A stretch of DNA of 64,000 nucleotides from Plutella xylostella (taxonomy: Eukaryota; Arthropoda; Insecta; Lepidoptera; Plutellidae). Under the pieces are notes generated by a model. That model saw nothing but the letters and a program-made list of their open reading frames with translations, made no database searches and was not told the origin of the DNA. The DNA is taken from NCBI RefSeq assembly GCF_932276165.1, contig NC_063982.1, positions 3,799,501 to 3,863,500 on the forward strand, given 5' to 3'. Below, piece after piece: positions 24,850-35,882 of this stretch; the stretch's first letter is position 1; the number at the start of each line of letters is the position of its first letter. Position numbers and translations under genes: made by a program.

Positions 24850-25160
24850 ATTATAATTAAACGGCTCTTAGCTCGCTTCCAACGCTTCGGCACCATATTC
24901 ATCATCACGACCCATCACATCCCCACTGCTGGGGCACGGGTCTCCTTCCAATGAAGGAAGGGTTTGAGCCTAGTCCACCACGCTGGCCTAGTGTGGGTTA
25001 GTGGACCCCAACACAAGCAAGCTTGTGCTGAGAGAGTTAGTTTAGAGAAAAACCCGACTGTCAGATGTTTTCAAGCTGCCCGAAGGCATCTAACTAGGCT
25101 TAACGACTGCTGCCGAAGCAGCAACCGGGACTCACGGCTTAACGTAACATCTATACGACG
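24850..25160 (+). repeat. Dispersed lepidopteran LINE-derived repeat
   Basis: Contains the frequent lepidopteran block 'CCCCACTGCTGGGGCACGGG', 'CCACCACGCTGGCCTAGTG' and a 3' block 'CCGACTGTCAGATGTTTTCA ... GCAACCGGGAC'. The first block recurs in inverse orientation at 57783-57840, the last at 47123-47215. Its usual origin is the 3' end of a LINE; not coding here. Confidence 0.6.
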
Positions 25161-25596
25161 TTAATATAAACAGTGTTATAACATAATGATTCCTGTTAGA
25201 TAATATAAGTATTAGAAATAAATAAATTCCTTCTGGTAACTGGGCTTGTGGACATATACCTTTACTCAAAATTCCATGTGTCGCATCTGAGCGCGACTAC
25301 TCTGTGCGTGTCTGCATTTGCATGTAGAAAGCGAAGTCGACCTTGTGCGCCGTCGCGCGAATTATTCACCACAGAGTATGTGTGTGTCTTTTTATATAGG
25401 TATGTACGAGTATATTCTGAGTCTGTATTCTGAGGGTTCCGTTTGAAATATCGTACGATAATAACTGAACTCAGGATTTTTCAATGCACAATGTGAGTGT
25501 CTACCAATACCTATGCCACTAACGAAGTCGGTGTAAACGATTTGCCTTCTGGGGACGCAGCCAGAAGAATATAAGTTATTCCTTATCTTTGAAAAA

Positions 25597-25945
25597 AGGT
25601 AGTGGCGTAATGGATGGATCCGGCCTCGTCCTCTCAATCGAGAGGCCGTGGGTTCAAATCCTGTCCTGTACTAAATAATTCATTAAATTGTGTTTTCAAT
25701 TAAGAATTTTAAGTACAATAACACCACGTACTCTTACGGTGATGGAAAACATCGTGAGGAAACCTGCACATCTAGATTCTAGATCCTAAGTGCATTGTAC
25801 TTATTCCAAAACGGCGATATGGTTTGCAACCTATCACGTGAGTACAAATGTGCTGCGAAAAGTGGGTGGCGCTTGCGAGCCACCTCTGACTACCCCTTCG
25901 GCGATTACAGTCGTGAGTGCATATATGTATGTATGTGAAAAAAGG
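25597..25945 (+). mobile_element. tRNA-derived SINE of a second family
   Basis: A head with A-box-like TGGCGTAATGGAT and B-box GGTTCAAATCC is followed by the common lepidopteran segment 'CATCGTGAGGAAACCTGCAC' and a 3' part with 'CACCTCTGACTACCCCTTCG'. Fragments of the 3' part recur at 27046-27130 (plus) and 46960-47100 (minus). The head is different from the SINE family at 28345. Confidence 0.7.
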
Positions 25946-26131
25946 TGCATGCATATATTTGGCTGTAATCCCCGAAGAGGTAATAGGAGGTGACTCCTCA
26001 CTGCACAGTGGTTCCCAACAATACCCGTGGAACCCTAAACCGTTCGTAAGTTTGTTTATGTTCTCAACATATCGGCGCCAAGCTCGCCGGCGCCTTAATG
26101 AAAAGTGAAATTTGTATCTTAAGCTCGTGTA

Positions 26132-26576
26132 ATCTTAGATTAACAATAAACAACCAAGATGGTATGTCACATACAAAAACAAAACATTTTGTTTGCTTTC
26201 TTACCGTTTTAAGTTCAACTGAATAACGACCATTGTACCTTGTATTTTCATGGACATAAACAAAAATAAATGTAACTTAGAATTATAACTGTTAAGTTAG
26301 ATTGTCTGTTTATTTTAGGACATAACCACTATTAATTAGATTACATGATTTAGGTATTTTATAATTATATAACTTTGTACGCCCAAGGGCAGACCATAGT
26401 AGCAATAAAATTAGCAGGACTTTGTTAATAACTGCCTAAACCTATGTGTCACAATAAATATATTTTGATTTTGATTTTGAACCTATGAATACTTACTGAA
26501 CTAATTCGAACTAAAGTTCAGTTGTAGAAGTGGGGTGTTATTTGTCGAAATGTTTGTTTTGCAATGACACTCTATC
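26132..26576. repeat. Dispersed repeat, copy interrupted by other sequence
   Basis: The blocks 'CTTAGATTAACAATA', 'CCGTTTTAAGTTCAAC', and 'AGTTCAGTTGTAGAAGTGGG' recur in the same order at 31663-31893, where they lie closer together. The copy here therefore carries an insertion between about 26230 and 26490. The element is not identified. Confidence 0.6.
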
Positions 26577-27974
26577 TAGTTCGTATTTAATTATCTTAGC
26601 CCGTGCGATGGTGAAACTATAGCATTTTTTAATCTGCCGTGTCTTGTGACAGCTAACATTTATATAAAACAACTTGACCTTACGGTGACCCTTTGCGTGT
26701 TGGATGAGTTGTGTTATGTATGAATATGAACAACTAACTATACTCACATCAAAAAAATATGGTAATTACTAGATTTTACATGTGCAAGTGTACTGCATTC
26801 AATCATACTTAGGCACAAAATGTACAATCTTTGTGTGTATTTTTAATAAAAAGTTATTAACTACAGCTAAAATAAATGGCGATATTAATAACTTTTGCTA
26901 GTAAGTGTTTCATACATTTTTATGGTTTATTTTAAAACCTACTTTTTAAATAAATTCCAATAACTTTGATAACTTTTTTATTGTTAAGTATGAATAAAGG
27001 CAGTAAACATAGACATAAATTGCATTTTATATAAGTTATTATCCAGAAAAACGGCGATACGGCGATCAGAAGTCAAAAAGCGGGTAGCTCGCTTGTGAGT
27101 CACCTCTGCCTACCCATTCGGGGATCTTACTTCGTGAGGATTTCGACGATAGTGTTTTTCTACAACCTTGCTGAATGCAGAAAAATGCTGATTATAGAAA
27201 TTTAGTGTACTAATTGTAGAAAAAAATATTTTTTTTGACTTTCCACCATAGATATGTATCAAAATAACTAAGTAAATAATAATAATACTAGAAAATCTTT
27301 GCCTTTCCTTCGTAGTAAGTATATAATTTAAGTAACAACATACAATACACAAAGAAATAAAAAACCTACCTTACACAAACCTCTAACAATTCCCTTACTA
27401 AAGACAATGCAATAAAGTAACCGAACACCTCTGTATACATAATACATATCCCATACATTAACCGACAGCGCTAAATACAGAGGTTGTCCGTTATTCGCCG
27501 ACTTTTCGCAAAAAACCTAGTGACACACACAGTTTACACGCTATGCCGTTAAAGTGGTGTATACTACACTAAGGCCCAGTTTCACCATAGTCTGTTAGAT
27601 CATTAACACCCCTGTTATATTGTAATGTTATCAATTATACGTGATCTCAATATTGAATTCTTGACAGATGTGTCAAAAGTCAACAACAAACAAAGTTTAA
27701 AGCAAAAGTAGGGGTGTAATAATAAAATATACAAATGACATAGATGAGTATTTAAATGTTATTGAATCATAGGTGTACATGGTATCCGTATTGGAGGAGT
27801 TGCGGGAATGAAGAAGAAGAAGGGTATCCTACGTTAAAGTACGTTACAGTAATAAAATATAATCTAATACATATGTGTAAAGGTGGTCTTATAATTAAAA
27901 TTTGCTAGATATTTCTTAGGTGGAAGGATACTTCGATGAAACTACTAAAATAAAAAATATACCTACTTACAAGC

Positions 27975-28345
27975 AATGAAAATGTTCCAGTTAAGCCCCG
28001 TACAGACCGGCCCAACGAAGGCCAACGAACGAATTTCGTTGGCCTTCGTTGCTGCAATCTGCCCTGTATTATGTATGATAAAATCCATCGTTGGGATAAC
28101 CGTTGGCGTTCGTTGCGCGTTCGTTGGCCCGGTGTGTACGCAGCTTTACAAAATGTCGACACCAAATGATCCTATTTTCTTTAAAAAAATGATTTAAAAT
28201 TGGACTACCATATTTACGTTTTGAGGTAAGTACTACTTAATATTCTGATGCGCTGTTAAATGTTCTTCAATATTACAGACGGTGTCATTAAGCTAGCCTT
28301 TTACCAGTAATTTGGCGCGATGTCACTGGAACTTTGTAATTTGTT
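27975..28345. mobile_element. CACTCACGGGC-related MITE interrupted by a fold-back element
   Basis: The ends (AAGCAATGAAAATGTTCCAG / CACTGGAACTTTG) and the interior 'ATGTCGACACCAAATGATCC' and 'GGTGTCATTAAGCTAGCC' match the outer element at 50926-51356. Bases 27994-28145 are a separate insertion flanked by TTA on both sides, with GTACA-containing inverted ends and 'CGTTGGCC' repeats inside. Confidence 0.7.
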
Positions 28346-28608
28346 GACGACCGAATGGCGTAGTGGTTAGTGATCCTGACTACTGAGCCGATGGTCCCGG
28401 GTTCGATTCCCGGCTGGGCAGATATTTGTTTAAACACAGATATTCGTTCTCGGGTCTTGGATGTGCCCGTAAAATGGCAATAGGCCCGCCCCCTATTACA
28501 TTGGGACTAACATAACACTCTGGCGAAAAGTGGGTGCAGCAATGCACCTCTGCCTACCCCGCAAGGGAGTACATTAGAACAAGGCGTGAGTGCGTGTGTG
28601 TGTGTTTT
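28345..28608 (+). mobile_element. tRNA-derived SINE, body type 1
   Basis: Full-length: head with TGGCGTAGTGGTTAGTG and GGGTTCGATTCC, body with 'CTCGGGTCTTGGATGTG', 'AATAGGCCCGCCCCC', 'GGTGCAGCAATGCACC', and a (GT)n tail. It abuts the MITE end at 28345. Copies: 8139, 47330 and 50660. Confidence 0.92.
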
Positions 28609-28964
28609 TTTTGTATAAGTTGAGTATATACTTGCACCACAACTACCTCACAATCATATACATAGACTCACTCTCTTCCATCCAAAGGTTGTCTGGTAGA
28701 GATTGCTATAAGCAATAAGGCCGCCTCTTTGTACCGTTTTTTAAGTTTTTTTTTGTAAGTTTTTTTCTTTGTTCTTGGTGCAAATGAAGTGTTTTGTATT
28801 GTAAGTTGAGTATACACCATTTTTATCATGAGTCTTTTTCAATAAAGCTTCTGCTGGCATTAAATCGTGTTGACACCGGGACATATGCAATCTTATGCAC
28901 AATACATACTACTGGAATACGAGAAGGAAAACAGGGTGAATTTTTACCAGTGATATTACCGAAG

Positions 28965-29857
28965 GCAATAGGCAAACTTTCTGCCTTTCAAGACAAAACT
29001 TTCTCTGGCAACCTCTCTTCTTTTGCCCATTCTTGACTATGCTGATGTGTGCTATTTGGATGTGACTGAGGCTTTGCTTAACAAACTGGAACGCTTGCAG
29101 AATACCTGTATACGATTCATTTTCGGTCTCCGAAAATATGATCACGTGTCCAGTTATCGTGCCAAGTTAAAGTGGCTTCCTATTCGAGATAGGAGGAATG
29201 TACGCATTCTCTGCCTTCTTTTTTCGGTCCTCTTTGAACCTAATTCCCCTTCTTACCTTAAATCTATGTTCAACTTCCTATCAGATACTCATAGCAGACA
29301 CCTCCGCTCCTCCCATAATCTTTTGTTGTCCTTACCACTACATCATTCAGGTTTTATGCTTAATTCCTTCTCTGTTACAGCTGTCCGACTGTGGAATGAT
29401 CTCCCCGAGTCTATCAGGAAGGCTCCCAGTCGAGCAGTATTTAAATCACTGGTTCGGGCTCATTATCTCAGCAGGATAGGATAGAAGACAGTTAATTTTT
29501 TCATGCACCTCAGTTGTTGTGTGTTTATATAATAATAATATTATAGTATATATATTTATATTAGGTATTTATGTATTGTATATATTTTATAGGTATAGGT
29601 TTATATATTATCTATTAGTATATTGTATAAGTATAAATTGTTGTAGGATATTATATTTAAGTAGTACATTTTTAGTTTTCTTCGCTGAAATTTTCTTAAA
29701 TAAGTTCTTTTTTTTTTGCACTCCCATACAATTTACTCCCTGTACCTCCTGTAGGTTGACTGGTAGAAAATGCTTTTAGCATTAAGTCCACCTAATTGTA
29801 CATAATTACTTTTGTATATTGTGCAATGAAGAATAAATAAATAAATAAATAAATAAG
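28965..29857 (+). mobile_element. 5'-truncated CR1/Jockey-like LINE, 3' end
   Basis: An open frame to 29484 encodes the last part of ORF2: 'LPILDYADVCY', 'LERLQNTCIRFIFG', 'AVRLWNDLPESIR' are hallmarks of the region after the RT domain in CR1/Jockey-type LINEs. The frame extends upstream of 29023 to about 28970. After the stop there is a 3' UTR with 'GTAGAAAATGCTTTTAGCAT' and a terminal (AATA)n tract at 29830-29857. Related 3' tails occur at 36235-36373 and, inverted, 43480-43575. It lacks RT and endonuclease and cannot move on its own. Confidence 0.85.
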
Positions 29858-31239
29858 GCAGAGTTCATTGCATGCGACTTACCTACTAAGCCACTTTTAT
29901 ACGGATATCTTAAAATAAAATAAATAAATATGTAGAAATTAAATACTTACAAAAGTTAAAAATGTGTTTATGAATAAAGTTTTATTGTATTAATATATTA
30001 CAATGTTTAATTATAATAATGTATACTGAATTTTGCTCCTTTTTGGCTGACTGTATATCAGTTGATTATTTATATCTTTAATATGGTAAGATAGACACTA
30101 AAATTAATTAATAGTAAGGAAAGAAAGATGTCGTTGTAAAGATATTCTATTTTTACGAACTTGTATCGAGATGTTCATACAAACGGCCTTTCGCTGGCTG
30201 TCCGTGTAAAGCCGTAGTCACACCTTTGCAAAGTTTACTAAAATCTATTTTATCTCGGATACTACAACTGTAAATTGGTCGTAAATATATTATGTATAGT
30301 AACGTTAGTAGATTTGACATTTGCATTTTGGCAATAATGAAGTATATCTAAGATAAAAGAGTTCCCTTTATCTTTCAATAGTCTAAAGTATTAAGGTAGT
30401 ATCGCCTTTTTGGAATGAGTTCAATGCATTTAGGTTACATAATTATCTAGAGTCTAGATGTGAAGGTTTCCTTATGATGTTTTCCTTCATTGTACGATGC
30501 TCGATTGCACGATGTATAGTAATTGTACTTAAATTTTTGGTACATGTGAGGATTTGAACCTTTTAATAATAACGCCATCACGGCTAAAATATATGAAACA
30601 CCTACATTACGTACATTACTATAATGGAATACAATTATACACACCTATAATACGAGCCAATGACCAAGAAACTCTACTCAATAAAGTTATATCCCATTCA
30701 TTAAACATTTCTTCGATCGCACACTTTCTGCCGCACACCCAACACTTTTATCAGAAGCCTGTAATAATCGAGACAGTGTGAAAACAGCCTTACCATGACT
30801 GGTTCTGTGAAACCTCAGTCGCGCTTCCAACGGCAAAGAGGCTGACTGCGTTCAAAACTCAGGCCACAAACAAAAGAAACAAAACAACTTTTTAATTACG
30901 GCCAGGATTTAAAAACACAAAACGTCAAACGCAAATGTCAATTTTCCCGCGCGAAGTGCTTTTTCTTAAAAGGTTTTTCACGCTGCCTAATTTGCAACAG
31001 TGTCAATTTATATATTTTGTAGATTAAATTAAAAGTAAAATTAATTATTTTAGGTTTTAATTCGGCAATGAGTTATCGGGTGAAAGTGATTCTAGAACTA
31101 AAGTGAAAGGGGTACTAGTGTCAAGTAAGTATAGAGCAAAGCTCGGTCTAAGCTAAGCCTGTTTGGTTACAACTTTAGTAAGTAGTAGTACGGATTTAGA
31201 TATGTATATAAAATAGCGTTTGGAAGGAGAATTACTCCA

Positions 31240-31455
31240 AAGATAGGTTATTGGTTAGTGTGACGGCCTTCTGACAGCCGATTCCCTATGTCGCCCTATG
31301 CTGAGCCGGTCCCTATGGTAGTCACCCTATAAGGTTCAATTTCCACACTCAGACTTGCTGCTCCAGTTCACTCAGGAGCTAATCTGGCTGAGCTGAAATT
31401 AAGGGGATACGTACAAAGGTTCCACTCGAGAGAGCCGCACACACGAGCTTCACCC
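31240..31455. repeat. Dispersed element with relatives at 44281 and 52346
   Basis: The blocks 'TGCTCCAGTTCACTCAGGAG', 'GGCTGAGCTGAAATTAAGGG' and 'AAAGGTTCCACTCGAGAGAG' recur, inverted, in the 161-bp insertion at 52346-52506, and the last block recurs inverted at 44281-44335. A SINE or LINE 3' end is likely (the 52346 copy has a pentamer tail). Not coding. Confidence 0.6.
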
Positions 31456-31461
31456 CCTCAG

Positions 31462-31570
31462 AATTCTTGGGTGTTAATATGTATATATATCTATGTGTTT
31501 GTGTAGATCAGCTGTCTGATACCCATATTACAGGCTTGGCCTAGCTTGGGGTGTGATATGGCTCCTCATA
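31462..31570 (+). repeat. Headless SINE body type 2 fragment
   Basis: 'GTGTTTGTGTAGATCAGCTG', 'GATACCCATATTACAGGC' and 'CTAGCTTGGGGTGTG' correspond to the 3' body of the SINE at 5708-5960 but no tRNA-like head is present. Confidence 0.65.
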
Positions 31571-31662
31571 TCTATTCTCATTGGAAATACTCGTACGCGC
31601 ATCAATGATTTAAATTATCTACAGGTCTTGTAGAAGTGGTATATAGTTATTGGACTGGACCT

Positions 31663-31893
31663 TAGATTAACAATATACGAACAAGATGGAGTGTCACATA
31701 CAAAAACAAAGAAAAAAACAGTCCGCATTTTGTTTACTTTCAAACCGTTTTAAGTTCAACCTAACCACTCTACCAAATACCAATGAATAAAGTCACAAAT
31801 CTTCAAACCGAACTAATTCAAAAGAGCTCAGTTGTACAAGTGGGGTATTATTTGACGAGACATTTCTTTTACACTGACACTCCATTTTGTGTT
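31663..31893. repeat. Dispersed repeat, shorter copy of 26132-26576
   Basis: Shares ordered blocks with 26132-26576, including 'GTGTCACATACAAAAACAAA' and 'CAGTTGTACAAGTGGGGT', without the extra insertion seen there. Function and family unknown. Confidence 0.6.
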
Positions 31894-32330
31894 ATTTTGG
31901 TAGACTTTGGGCACCCTGTATAAACTTTACCAAAGCGTTACAATTTGGAGTTCATGCGTGCAAATATTCGTGGGAAATCATGTTCCAAGTCCAGAACATT
32001 ATGGTAAAAGAAATCAAGAACAGATTTATTGAAACCAAATATCTATGTAGCGGATACTTAGAAACGAGGCCCCATTGGTGCGTTTCGTCGTCTCTGCCAC
32101 ATATGTTTGTCACAGTTCCTTTAGATCCCACGCACTTATGGGGCCACACCCTTAAACCATAATTTAACGATGACGAGCTATCTTGTAAATATATGTTTTA
32201 TCTTAGTATGCTGGTCTTTAGACAATGAGTAACATGGGTTATCTTATTTCCCAGAATATCCAGGAAAAATTACTACATTCTGTGTAAAAAGTACCGGGCG
32301 GGAAACGATCAGTAAAACACAGAATCTTTG

Positions 32331-32740
32331 TTATTCATCCAAGTTTATTTTATCATCTTTATAGTATGCTCCTTCAGAAACAATACACACACGCCAACGA
32401 ATTATGCAATAATCAAAACATTTTTTTAAACGCTGCTTCCCGGTTGAGTTAAATACTCGCGGCGAATTTTCTTTTAAGTATCTTTTCTATTGATTGAAAT
32501 CAGTGCCATAAAGTGGTAATTTGTTGTTTTGAATTTGAGCTTAGAAAAAAGAAAGAAGCTAGAGCCGTGAACTGGAGCCATATCTGGTGAATATAGTAAG
32601 TGGTCAATGGTATTTGTTGAGTATTTACTGAAAAAAATCATTCACAATGATGATCCTTGTATCGTGGTGCAAAATGTTTTCCCGAATTTTCTTTCCACAC
32701 ATCTCCTTCTTTGAAGGCCTTCTTTGTCGAATTTGCTCTC
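32331..32740 (-). pseudogene. Fossil mariner-like transposase, C-terminal part
   Basis: Read on the minus strand, the frame ending at the TAA at 32333-32331 gives 'KKCFDYCIIRWRVCIVSEGA', followed by 'YYKDDK' and 'INLDE', the typical C-terminus of mariner-family (DD34D) transposases. Upstream, near 32566-32596, 'YSPDMAP' matches the block before the last catalytic Asp, but the following residues are VHG, so that Asp is lost. Frameshifts and stops separate the blocks. It is an old, dead copy. Confidence 0.75.
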
Positions 32741-33923
32741 TTTATGATTATGTATTATGATGATTATGATAACGAATTTTAACCCGCAGCCAATATAATT
32801 TTTCACTCAGTTCTTCTTATAGTAACTATCTAAGTTTCTTCACGATATTTTCCTATATGTCTATGCAACACAAAACATGACTATTGTATAGACACACAAT
32901 AGACATAATACATTGTATGGGCGTATTTTTATATTGGACACAAATTTTATAGACGTCTGTTTTTATGTTGTTGAGGACAAAAAAACTTTCTCTACATATC
33001 TAAAGAGATTGCTTTTAGCACTAAAGTGGAGTGCAATTTGGGATCATAAAGCCACGAAAGGTACGTATATGGATTGATAATATTGATGGTACTTTCTTAA
33101 CCAGAGTTTCTTATTGAAATCGTAATGTCGTTTATATTTACAAATGTGGATTATGTCATCAAGAAACATCCGCTCTGCTTTCTTTAAAAACGTTCATCTG
33201 AACGATATCAAACTTTATAACTTATAAAAAAGGTGACATTAGGTATACAGAATTTTATAAAAATAAGGGTACAGTTAACCAAAAATGAACAATGGACGAA
33301 CTTTCATCTATAATTTTAAAAAATTAAAGCTTTTCTAATAACTTTGTTGAGCACGTGACTTTTTATTATACGGTGAATAGATTTCCATAGTCGTAGAAAA
33401 CATAATTATAATTCAATCTTACATATACCTATCACCATTTACTGAACTTGCTGAAAAACTAAATTATCATATACAGACAACTTCAAAGATAATCTTGAGA
33501 TACTTAACACGGTGACCAGAGCATGGAGTTTGCAACCTTTTTGGTTCTAAATCTCTTTTTAAACAACCTCTTTTCAGGACCCGTGAAAGTGTAAAAACAA
33601 TAACGGTTTTTTTCTTTTTGAAAGTGTTCTTTTGTTAAACAACCATGGAGCGTGGATGTGTAAAGTTTTGCTTGGAATTATCTTAAAGTGCTTGCTTTAA
33701 ACCGCTCTCTTAGCTGACAATGGACCATTAATAAATGTCAAAACTTTTATAAAATACCGAAATATATCCTTTTGTAAATTATAGCATAAGCCCTATGACA
33801 ATTGTCAAATTCATTCATTTTATTCGTTAGTTTTTAAGAGTAAACCAAATTTATTTTAAAGGTATAAGAATCTATCAATCAAACGTCATAGGGCTAATAC
33901 AATTTTATTAACATTCTTAAGAT

Positions 33924-34032
33924 ACTATACCTTTTTTCACGGGGAAAGACATCTGACAGGACCCTTATTACATTCGAATAAGGGTAGTTTTTGTTTGTAT
34001 CAGATGTCTTTCCCCGTGAAACAAGGTATAGT
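33924..34032. mobile_element. Fold-back MITE, 109 bp
   Basis: The arms ACTATACCTTTTTTCACGGG and CCCGTGAAACAAGGTATAGT are inverted and extend inwards through GAAAGACATCTGA / TCAGATGTCTTTC. The loop carries 'CCCTTATT'/'AATAAGGG', a second small hairpin. Confidence 0.8.
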
Positions 34033-34534
34033 TATAACACATTGGTAGCGTATTGGTCAGTATTGGTGCATCGGTACATGCAATCAATCTCCCATTCTGA
34101 CATAATAAGTCAATCAAATTGATTATGTCAAAATGTGTTATTCTTATCTTAACCCATATAATTGTTATTCTATGCCCATATGTTCTACGGATGAAATTGG
34201 TTTAAATTTAAAGCACATAATATTTTTTTTTTAATCTCGAGCGACAATCTTAAATTAGGAGGGTTTTTTCTTGATGAATTACGAAGTTTTGCAGTTCTAT
34301 AATGTATTTATAATGCAGTCGGTAGGTTTAATGCAACAAGATAGAGTCGTGCCATGCTACTCCTCAAAATATCATCTTCTTAATACTATAGTGATGAATT
34401 GAAATGAAATAAAATGTTGTAAAATTTTACAATTATTTGTCGTTACTTAAATACCACCTACTATACATACTATACTACCACCATCTCACTAAGGAGAAAA
34501 AATGGTGAAAGAAACTCCTCGAGCATCTTCTCAA

Positions 34535-34900
34535 ATTTAGTTTTGTAACCTTGACCTACTAAAAAGTAAGGCCATTTGTAATTTATAAGCAAATGTGATA
34601 CGGTTGGCACTTTCATAAAGAGTGTTGGTGGAAAGCGACTCCGGACCGCTGGCTAGCTGGGCCAGGGGGGTCACTTTATACGACGAAAAACTAAGTTTCG
34701 GAACCCGACTCTTATCTCGTTGTATTAAACGTGCCGATTGCACGACAGCTCTCGTGTCAGTATAGAGTAACCCTCTAGAGTACTGGGCCGACTTGAAACT
34801 GATATCTGCAGGGAATCGACACCTTTTGAACCCCCGACACAGAAAGAGGGGTGTTGGTTTGACATGTCTGTGTGTTTGTGTAACTTTCTGTGGTAGCGTA
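34535..34900. repeat. LINE-like scrap shared with 49326-49515
   Basis: The block 'ATTAAACGTGCCGATTGCAC' is present in both places and the remaining sequence looks like decayed retroelement coding sequence of higher GC. No frame or domain can be named. Confidence 0.35.
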
Positions 34901-35177
34901 GCTCCAAAACGGCTTAAGCGATTTTCGTCTCATGTTTGAAAGTTGTTGTGGCCTTTGTTAAATACATACTTAGAAGACGTAAAGCCTTTAAGGAAAGTTA
35001 AGGAGTAAATCTTACGGGAACATATACATATTAGGTTAATAGATTTTTGTAGATAGCTATTAGTAAAGAGGCTAATTTACCATTTACTATAAGTTCAACG
35101 TCAATTGAAACAAAACTTGAGTTTTACGCAGCGCTACAATTGATCGAATTATCGTTGACAACTAAAGTTCATGCTTA

Positions 35178-35426
35178 CAGTTGTCGAAATATAATAGGCC
35201 CGTTTGGACAGCTCCAAAATGTATGGGATGACAGCTGGTGTCAAACGTAAATCATGAAAAATGTAAACAATAAGTAAATTTTGGCGCTTTAAAAGTTCTT
35301 TTTTTCTTTTGTCCGTTAAATAATAAGCCAGATTATGTGTCTTTTTATGTATTTCATCAATTAAATCAAGATTTAATAGCAAATTTGTGTAGCTGTCCAA
35401 ACGGGCCTATTATATTTCGACGACTG
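35178..35426. mobile_element. CAGTCG-family MITE with TA duplication, copy 2
   Basis: A 249-bp element, TA on each side, inverted ends CAGTTGTCGAAATATAATAG / CTATTATATTTCGACGACTG. Its interior is the reverse complement of the nested copy at 18652-18900. Confidence 0.88.
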
Positions 35427-35882
35427 TAGGTTCCTAGATTTACTTAAATGAAAAACGGGGCCATAGTAACCTATACACGAAGGCATTTAGCTCTTCTCAC
35501 TACAAAACAACTGGACTGTATAAAAAATCTGATATCTCCACTACAGCCTGCAATTAGACTTGGTCTGCTTAGCCGTAATTAATATTTCGATTACTGAAGA
35601 AAGTTACATTTATAAACGTTTATAAATGAAATCTGTTCTTTATTAAATAAAACAGTAATTCTAATAAAATGTGATCTACGACTGTGTAGTTTCTTAACGT
35701 TGACTGGGATACCTAATAATATTTTTATAGGTTTTTTATCAGCTGACGTATGACATTGACAAACCTACCTAAAAATATACATATTTGATTTGTATTTCTC
35801 TTTTGATTCCAGATAATTGAATTTCCTGGCCCGCAGTCACACCCACTCACGCTATGTCCCAACCATCGCGGCCAACCAAGCA

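Larger units (their letters stand above)
23181..35812. other. Intergenic region between the two divergent protease genes
   Basis: About 12.6 kb without a recognisable host exon. It holds repeat copies (24850-25160, 25597-25945, 26132-26576, 27565-27720, 27975-28345, 28345-28608), a LINE 3' end (28965-29857), a diverged element with copies at 31240 and 52346, a mariner fossil (32331-32740), a fold-back element (33924-34032), LINE-like scraps (34535-34900) and a nested-type MITE (35178-35426). A 5' exon of the plus-strand protease may hide here, because its first coding exon starts after an acceptor-like site at 35812. Confidence 0.6.

Noticed and set aside
25597..25673. Possible tRNA gene (B-box GGTTCAAATCC)
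   Set aside because: Continues into a repeat body with fragments elsewhere; the acceptor stem does not pair convincingly.
28794..29036. Plus-strand frame directly before the LINE end
   Set aside because: It is in another frame than the LINE coding region that it overlaps; a shadow.
31887..32162. Plus-strand frame of 91 codons ending at 32162
   Set aside because: Apparent start is at the edge of a dispersed repeat; no domain or splice support. Its reverse is equally open.
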